Source of the DNA: Comamonadaceae bacterium | GTDB lineage: Bacteria; Pseudomonadota; Gammaproteobacteria; Burkholderiales; Burkholderiaceae_C | Assembly: GCA_947494405.1 (NCBI GenBank) | Contig: CANLWQ010000038.1 | Coordinates: forward strand, 1-11,413 | Length of the DNA stretch: 11,413 nt | Direction of reading: 5' to 3' | In this document: in pieces, positions 7,403 through 11,413 of the stretch | Numbering within the stretch: the first letter of the stretch is position 1 | Layout: every line of letters begins with the position of its first letter | Notes under the pieces: model-generated | Told to the model about the DNA's origin: nothing | What the model saw: the letters and a program-made list of their open reading frames with translations, nothing else | Database searches by the model: none | Made by a program: the position numbers and the translations under genes

Positions 7403-7847
7403 CCCTAATTCAACTGCCTCGAGCCCCACAGATTCCCCCCTGTCTGTGACTCCTGTACAGTCACCTGCTTTAAGCGAGCCGGTCTCCTTAGCTCAACCTC
7501 AGAGAAATACCATGATGGATATCATTTCTTCCAATGCCTCTAAACCCTCTATTTTGAGTGAGGGTTTTTCTTTTCGTGGCGAAATTTCAGCCAAGGGCGC
7601 CATTCATGTCGAGGGCTCTCTCAACGGCCAAGTTCAGGTGGATGAACTCACCATTGGCTCGCGAGGCCAGGTCGAAGGCGTGGTGACCTGTTCCAGCTTG
7701 CACATCAAAGGTAAATTTTCCGGCACAGCCACTTGCAGCGAATTGATTGTTACTTCGTCTGCTTCTGTCGATGGCCACGTGGTTTACCAAACCCTGTCTG
7801 TGCAAAAAGGCGCTTCCATCAAAGGCGAGTTGCTGCTGGTAAAGTAA
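7377..7847 (+). CDS. Bactofilin family cytoskeletal protein (second of two), with Ser/Pro-rich N-terminal arm
   Basis: Second polymer-forming bactofilin of the cluster. The 156-residue protein begins MFSKSK, as many bactofilins do (MF plus basic residues, a proposed membrane-targeting motif). An arm of about 45 residues rich in Ser, Pro, Thr and Gln follows and looks disordered. The beta-helix domain is at about 58-154 (FSFRGEISAKGAIHVEGSLN, GQVEGVVTCSSLHIKGKFSG, ending KGASIKGELLLVK). The start overlaps the M23 gene by 26 bp in another frame, implying tight co-expression. An internal ATG pair at 7512 would give a protein of about 111 residues without the arm and cannot be excluded, since neither start has a strong Shine-Dalgarno. 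The two bactofilins differ in their ends and could co-polymerise or divide tasks (inference). Confidence 0.9.
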   Translation: MFSKSKTNSPNSTASSPTDSPLSVTPVQSPALSEPVSLAQPQRNTMMDIISSNASKPSILSEGFSFRGEISAKGAIHVEGSLNGQVQVDELTIGSRGQVEGVVTCSSLHIKGKFSGTATCSELIVTSSASVDGHVVYQTLSVQKGASIKGELLLVK

Positions 7848-7877
7848 AGTCTTTCGCTTATCCGCTTAAGGCTTGGA

Positions 7878-8717
7878 ATGTCGAATGTTTCTCAAATAGA
7901 TGGAAGTGTGGTGCGTCTGCGCCGCGAAGCCCAAGGCTGGGCTATCAATGACATAGCAGCCAGGGCTTGTTTATCAGTTAAACAAATACGCCAAATTGAA
8001 GAGGGCGGCCTCAGTTCTTTTTACAGCGAAAACGTCAAACTGACAGCGGCCAAAAAAGTAGCTGCCTTGTTGCAGTTAAGCGAAGCTCAATTATTTGGTC
8101 AAGTACCTCTTTACCCTCCCCCAGCGGAAGAGGAATCTTTCTTGTTCAACTCAAATACCGAGCCGTTTCAGATGGTTTCGGCCGATGCCGCTGTGCCGGC
8201 CAGTGCTGAGTCTACGGGTGTGCAATTAAGTCGCAGCGAACCTTTGCATTTCTTGGCCCAGCCTCCCGAAGTTGAAGAGGCTGCCACGCCTGCAGATGAA
8301 ACAAGCAGCGAACCCCATGTCGCCAACCCAGCCTCAGCCCCTGCACTGGTGGGGCAAGAGCCCAAAGACGACACGGCGCAAACCCCTAGCCCCTCCAGCA
8401 ATTATTTCTTGAAAATTTTGGTCTTGTTTTTGGTGGCCATTGCTGTTGCCGCCTTGCTTCGCCCTCAAACGCTTGAGCCCAGCCCAGCAGTGCCGGAGGC
8501 AGCCAGTGGGCAGAACATGACCCCATCTGTGGCAGTGCCCCCCGTAGACGGTGTAGCGCCTCCAGAGACGGCTACACAGCTCCCTGTAGATGCGGCTAAA
8601 GGTGTAGTCGAAGCAAAACCTGCTGCAGTCACAGAGCCCCTAACGCTCAATACACCTGTCAAAGATTCCCCGGCTGCGGCCAGCGCCACACCCAACGCTG
8701 CTGGCGCCGAGCGTTAA
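7878..8717 (+). CDS. RodZ-like single-pass membrane protein with N-terminal HTH domain, lacking the periplasmic beta domain
   Basis: A protein of 279 residues in three parts. Residues about 8-73 form a RodZ-type helix-turn-helix domain (LRREAQGWAINDIAARACLS, VKQIRQIEEGGLSSFYS). Residues about 75-174 are an acidic, Pro/Ala/Ser-rich linker. One membrane segment lies at 177-194 (FLKILVLFLVAIAVAALL), followed by an 85-residue Pro/Ala/Val/Thr-rich tail with no recognisable fold. RodZ bridges MreB (through the HTH) and the periplasmic wall machinery. Here the usual C-terminal DUF4115 beta domain is missing, and the fourth HTH helix reads NVKLTAAKKVAALL rather than the FxRGYxRxYAxxL form that carries the MreB-contacting aromatics. 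It lies 30 bp after the second bactofilin, with a weak AAGG, and so probably belongs to that cluster. A bactofilin-linked membrane adaptor is my inference; a membrane-bound transcription regulator is the alternative. Its stop overlaps the hemH stop tail to tail. Confidence 0.75.
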   Translation: MSNVSQIDGSVVRLRREAQGWAINDIAARACLSVKQIRQIEEGGLSSFYSENVKLTAAKKVAALLQLSEAQLFGQVPLYPPPAEEESFLFNSNTEPFQMVSADAAVPASAESTGVQLSRSEPLHFLAQPPEVEEAATPADETSSEPHVANPASAPALVGQEPKDDTAQTPSPSSNYFLKILVLFLVAIAVAALLRPQTLEPSPAVPEAASGQNMTPSVAVPPVDGVAPPETATQLPVDAAKGVVEAKPAAVTEPLTLNTPVKDSPAAASATPNAAGAER

Positions 8718-8728
8718 ATTTCGGCGCC
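8703..8728. terminator. Perfect GC-rich hairpin holding both convergent stop codons in its loop
   Basis: GGCGCCGA (8703-8710) and TCGGCGCC (8721-8728) are perfect inverted repeats of 8 bp around a 10-nt loop. The loop holds the TAA of the RodZ-like gene (8715-8717) and the TAA of hemH (8716-8714). The arms code for the last residues of both proteins, Gly-Ala-Glu-Arg on the plus strand and Gly-Ala-Glu-Ile on the minus. No T-run follows on either side, so it is not a classical intrinsic terminator; a 3'-end stabiliser or bidirectional transcription barrier is inferred. Confidence 0.45.
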
Positions 8729-9808
8729 CATAGCCAAGGCTGCTTCACGTGAGGCCTGAGCCTCTTGTGCGGAGGCGGGCTGCAAGGGCCAGCCAGACAT
8801 ATGCGAGGCTGATAAGTTTTCCAGGGCCTCAATCCACAGTGGGTTGTCGTTGAGGCAGGGGATATAGCTGTAGGCCTGCCCGCCTTCTTCAAGAAACGCC
8901 TCTTGGACTTCCATGGCAATTTCTTCCAGAGTTTCTAAGCAATCGCCAACAAAGCCAGGGCAGACGATATCGATAGATTTCACGCCTTGGTGAGCGAGTT
9001 CGCGCACCGTGGGCTCGGTATAGGGTTCCAGCCATTTGGCTTTGCCAAAGCGAGACTGAAAACACACTTTGTACTGTTCCTTAGACAAACCCAAAGCTTG
9101 CGCTAACAAACGTGCAGTTTTATGGCACTCGCAGTGGTAGGGGTCGCCCAATTTCAGGGTGCGAGCAGGAACCCCGTGGAAGCTCATCACCAACAGTTCT
9201 TTGCGACCATGGTTGGCCCAATGGCGTTGGATGTTGTCTGCCAGTGCAGCGATATAGCTGGGGTGATCGTGGTAGTTGTTGACAAAGCGAAACTCTGGCA
9301 CTCGTCGGGTGCGCAAGCCCCATGTATAAACCGCGTCAAACACGCTGGCCGTGGTGGTGGCGGAATACTGGGGGTAGGCAGGCACCACCAAAACGCGGTC
9401 TACGCCTTCACGCTTTAACTCGTCCAGCACCTGTGGCAAGGCGGGAGAGCCGTAACGCATGGCCAAGCGCACTTGAACGCCGCGAGACTTCCAAACTTCA
9501 TGCAATGCGTCGGCCTGGCGTTGCGACCACACTTTGAGAGGTGAACCTTCAGGGGTCCAAATACTGGCGTACTTGAGGGCCGATTTGGCAGGTCTGACCC
9601 GCAAGATGATGCCGTGCAAGATGATTAACCATAAAAAACGGGGAATTTCCACCACCCGTGGATCGCTTAAAAACTCTGCCAAATAGCGGCGCAAAGCAGA
9701 TGCGGTGGGGGCGTCTGGGGTGCCGAGGTTGCAGTAAACGATGGCGGTACGCGAAGGCTGCCCATGGGTGTAGGTGGGCTCTTGGACAAAACGGGGTTCT
9801 ATAGGCAT
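8714..9808 (-). CDS. hemH: Ferrochelatase (protoheme ferro-lyase)
   Basis: Inserts Fe(II) into protoporphyrin IX, the last step of the protoporphyrin-dependent route to protoheme. The 364-residue length fits bacterial ferrochelatases. Visible family features are YCNLGTPDAPTASALRRYL near the N-terminus, YGSPALPQVLDEL, the VVPAYPQYSATTTASVFDAV segment (about 141-160), MSFHGVPART with the catalytic metal-binding His211, CFQSRFGKAKWLEPYTEPT, and CPGFVGDCLETLEEI with the conserved Glu292. Cys residues occur in the C-terminal half (Cys226, Cys228 in YHCECHK) but I see no convincing Fe-S cluster motif. The ATG at 9808 has an AGGTGA about 10 nt upstream. It follows hpnE after 37 bp with no terminator seen, so co-transcription is likely. 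In many Burkholderiales hemH sits near hrcA/grpE instead, so this linkage is a point of interest. Confidence 0.97.
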   Translation of the reverse strand: MPIEPRFVQEPTYTHGQPSRTAIVYCNLGTPDAPTASALRRYLAEFLSDPRVVEIPRFLWLIILHGIILRVRPAKSALKYASIWTPEGSPLKVWSQRQADALHEVWKSRGVQVRLAMRYGSPALPQVLDELKREGVDRVLVVPAYPQYSATTTASVFDAVYTWGLRTRRVPEFRFVNNYHDHPSYIAALADNIQRHWANHGRKELLVMSFHGVPARTLKLGDPYHCECHKTARLLAQALGLSKEQYKVCFQSRFGKAKWLEPYTEPTVRELAHQGVKSIDIVCPGFVGDCLETLEEIAMEVQEAFLEEGGQAYSYIPCLNDNPLWIEALENLSASHMSGWPLQPASAQEAQASREAALAMGAEI

Positions 9809-9845
9809 GGGGGTATTTTCACCTATTGCTACTTGGGTTTTGAGC

Positions 9846-11084
9846 CTAGACTTGATTTTTCAATGCATGCACCGCTGCAAAGCCACTGCGCACGGCTGCT
9901 TCAAGGGTGGCTGGGTAGGGACCCGCCACATAGTCGCCACAAGCGACCACGCCTTCGCACACCTGCATGGCCGGACGTTCCAGTCCAGGCACACAGGCAA
10001 AGGCGGCGCGTTTTTCCACCACCGTGGTGAGCAAGGTGGCGTCAAAAATACCCAGTTGCTCTGACAGTTGCCGCATCACGTCTGCGCTGATGGTGTCGCG
10101 CTCGCCAAGGCTTGCGCTGGCCACCAATGCCACCACGCCATTGAGCTGCGGGTCGGCGCTGAGGCGGCCTTTGTCAAAAGCAAATTGCGCGGGTGCGTGA
10201 GCGCTGCTGTTCAAGGCCAGCATAGGTTGAGGCCAGTCCAGGGCTTGCTGGGTTTTCACATACACGGTGCTGATGGCGGTGTGTGCCAAGCCAGCAGCCT
10301 TGGCCGACCATTCGGGGGCCAGTGTTTGGGTGAGAAGCGCTGCTTCCCAAGGTGGACAAGCCAGCACCACAGGCGCGTTGAGCCAAGGTTCTAGGGTTTG
10401 CACACGCTGGTGGGTTTGCACCACGGCCCCACGCTGGCTCAACCAAGCCAAGGCGGCGTCTGGCATTAACTGTCCCAAATCCACGCGAGGCAGCAAGAGA
10501 TCGCTGCCGCCTTGACCCGACCACAAAGCGTCTTTCAGCACGGTGAGAAAAACCTGCGCACTGGCCAGATGAGGCGGCAGGTTCAAGGCTGAGACACACA
10601 AAGGCTCTATCAGCGAGCTCATCACCTTAGAAGAGATGTTTTGGCACAACTGGGCCACATTCAGCTCTGCTTCACAGCGAAAGCCTTGGCGCTGCCATTG
10701 GGCGGCAACGCTTAAGAGTGTGAATTTGTCGCCCCATGTCCAGCCCTTGGCCATGCCTACGCCAATCAACAAATTGAGCGGCGCAGGCAGGCGAGGCAAG
10801 GCCAAGCCCTCACCATCGATGGTTTGCAATTGCAAAGGCATGCGCCACAGAGCTGTGTTTGTATTTATGCCTAGGGTTTGCAGAAGGTGCAAGGTGTCGC
10901 GGTATGCGCCTATCAAAATATGTTGGCCGTTGTCTAAGGCCATACCATCGTGCATAACCCGTCTTGCCCGCCCACCCATCTGCGGCGCAGCTTCAAGCAA
11001 GCGGACTGCAAACCCTTGTTCAGTGGCGCGAACTGCTGCTGCCAAACCCGCCCAACCGCCACCGATGATGGTCAAGGGGCTCAA
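9846..11084 (-). CDS. hpnE: Hydroxysqualene dehydroxylase (squalene-associated FAD-dependent desaturase family)
   Basis: FAD enzyme that reductively removes the hydroxyl of hydroxysqualene to give squalene, third step of the HpnC-HpnD-HpnE route; squalene then feeds hopanoid synthesis. From the TTG at 11084 the protein has 412 residues. A Rossmann dinucleotide-binding motif lies at the extreme N-terminus (LTIIGGGWAGLAAAV), then LLEAAPQMGGRARR, DNGQHILIGAY, and a C-terminal FAD-contacting segment at about 380-402 (VACGDYVAGPYPATLEAAV). No in-frame ATG precedes the Rossmann motif. The TTG at 11084 forms a TTGA overlap with the hpnD stop and has GGGG about 7 nt upstream. A longer TTG start at 11120 (424 residues) would overlap hpnD by 40 bp and put 12 extra residues before the motif. 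The shorter start is preferred, with moderate confidence. It ends in TAG 37 bp before hemH. Confidence 0.93.
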   Translation of the reverse strand: MSPLTIIGGGWAGLAAAVRATEQGFAVRLLEAAPQMGGRARRVMHDGMALDNGQHILIGAYRDTLHLLQTLGINTNTALWRMPLQLQTIDGEGLALPRLPAPLNLLIGVGMAKGWTWGDKFTLLSVAAQWQRQGFRCEAELNVAQLCQNISSKVMSSLIEPLCVSALNLPPHLASAQVFLTVLKDALWSGQGGSDLLLPRVDLGQLMPDAALAWLSQRGAVVQTHQRVQTLEPWLNAPVVLACPPWEAALLTQTLAPEWSAKAAGLAHTAISTVYVKTQQALDWPQPMLALNSSAHAPAQFAFDKGRLSADPQLNGVVALVASASLGERDTISADVMRQLSEQLGIFDATLLTTVVEKRAAFACVPGLERPAMQVCEGVVACGDYVAGPYPATLEAAVRSGFAAVHALKNQV

Positions 11085-11413
11085 AAACGCCCCAAGGCCT
11101 GCATTTTCCAAGCCAGCCAAAATTTGCGCAAAGGGGTGAGGGCTACTCGCTGGCGCAACACGGGAAAGCCGGCTGATGCGATCTCGGTCAGCAAGCTGCG
11201 GTAAATACTGGCCATCATCAGGCCTGGCTTTTGGTGGCGTAAATCGGCAGCCGGTAGCTTTTCCAGCGCTTCTTTGTAAGTGCGTTGTGCACGCTCAAAC
11301 TGAAAAGCCATCAAGGCCTGAAAAGCCGGTGTATCGCGGCGCTCAAGTATGTCTTGGGCGGTGACTTGAAACTGCTGCAATTCATTCATGGGCAGGTAGA
11401 TGCGACCTCGCAG
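11081..11413 (-). CDS. hpnD: Presqualene diphosphate synthase, C-terminal part (5' end outside window)
   Basis: C-terminal 110 residues of a trans-isoprenyl diphosphate synthase of the squalene/phytoene synthase family. HpnD condenses two farnesyl diphosphates to presqualene diphosphate. The visible part begins LRGRIYLPMNELQQFQV, the segment that directly follows the second Asp-rich motif in this family; the motif itself lies just past the window edge. Downstream, FQFERAQRTYKEALEKLPAA, GLMMASIYRSLLTEI and LRQRVALTPLRKFWLAW match the family C-terminus. HpnD rather than HpnC or CrtB is inferred from these C-terminal signatures and from direct coupling to hpnE. Its TGA overlaps the proposed hpnE TTG by 3 nt. 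Confidence 0.9.
   Translation of the reverse strand: MRGRIYLPMNELQQFQVTAQDILERRDTPAFQALMAFQFERAQRTYKEALEKLPAADLRHQKPGLMMASIYRSLLTEIASAGFPVLRQRVALTPLRKFWLAWKMQALGRF

Noticed and set aside
8168..8695. Antisense open frames opposite the RodZ-like gene
   Set aside because: They arise from the Pro/Ala-rich repetitive codon composition of the sense gene and lack protein features. The same holds for other antisense frames under the helicase, ABC, hemH and hpnE genes.

Overview
The window reads as chromosomal DNA from a Gram-negative betaproteobacterium. A Comamonadaceae-like Burkholderiales is my best guess, from the flavour of the RhlE, HemH and HpnD/HpnE proteins; this is inference, not a database result. 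Genes are dense, with 4-nt or longer overlaps inside operons. The only sizeable non-coding stretch is about 350 bp of very AT-rich DNA (about 27% GC by hand count) near the middle.

Layout. Positions 2-997 (+) hold the 3' part of an RhlE-type DEAD-box RNA helicase. It converges on a three-gene minus-strand type I secretion operon running from 5600 down to 1013: a TolC-like outer-membrane protein, a LapB/HlyB-type ABC transporter and a HlyD/LapC-type membrane fusion protein. All junctions are ATGA overlaps. The TolC-like gene carries an in-frame TGA at codon 177, with the reading frame otherwise continuous on both sides, so it is annotated as an interrupted gene. No secreted substrate gene is in view.

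Divergent from this operon, across the AT-rich spacer, is a compact plus-strand cluster (5966-8717): bactofilin, membrane-anchored M23 peptidoglycan endopeptidase (LmdC/Csd-like), second bactofilin, and a RodZ-like single-pass membrane protein with a cytoplasmic HTH domain. The arrangement suggests a cell-wall-shaping module in which a polymerising bactofilin scaffold positions a peptidoglycan hydrolase. The RodZ-like protein is the least understood part and the most interesting.

The right side (8714-11413, minus) carries the end of hpnD, then hpnE and hemH, apparently one transcription unit. HpnD and HpnE are the late enzymes of the HpnCDE route from farnesyl diphosphate to squalene, used for hopanoids; HemH inserts iron into protoporphyrin IX. 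This part is clearly more GC-rich (about 57-63% in sampled lines) than the secretion and bactofilin parts (about 42-48%).

The two convergent gene ends (helicase/fusion protein and RodZ-like/hemH) each carry a hairpin that spans the stop codons. No tRNA, rRNA, CRISPR array, insertion sequence or phage gene was recognised.
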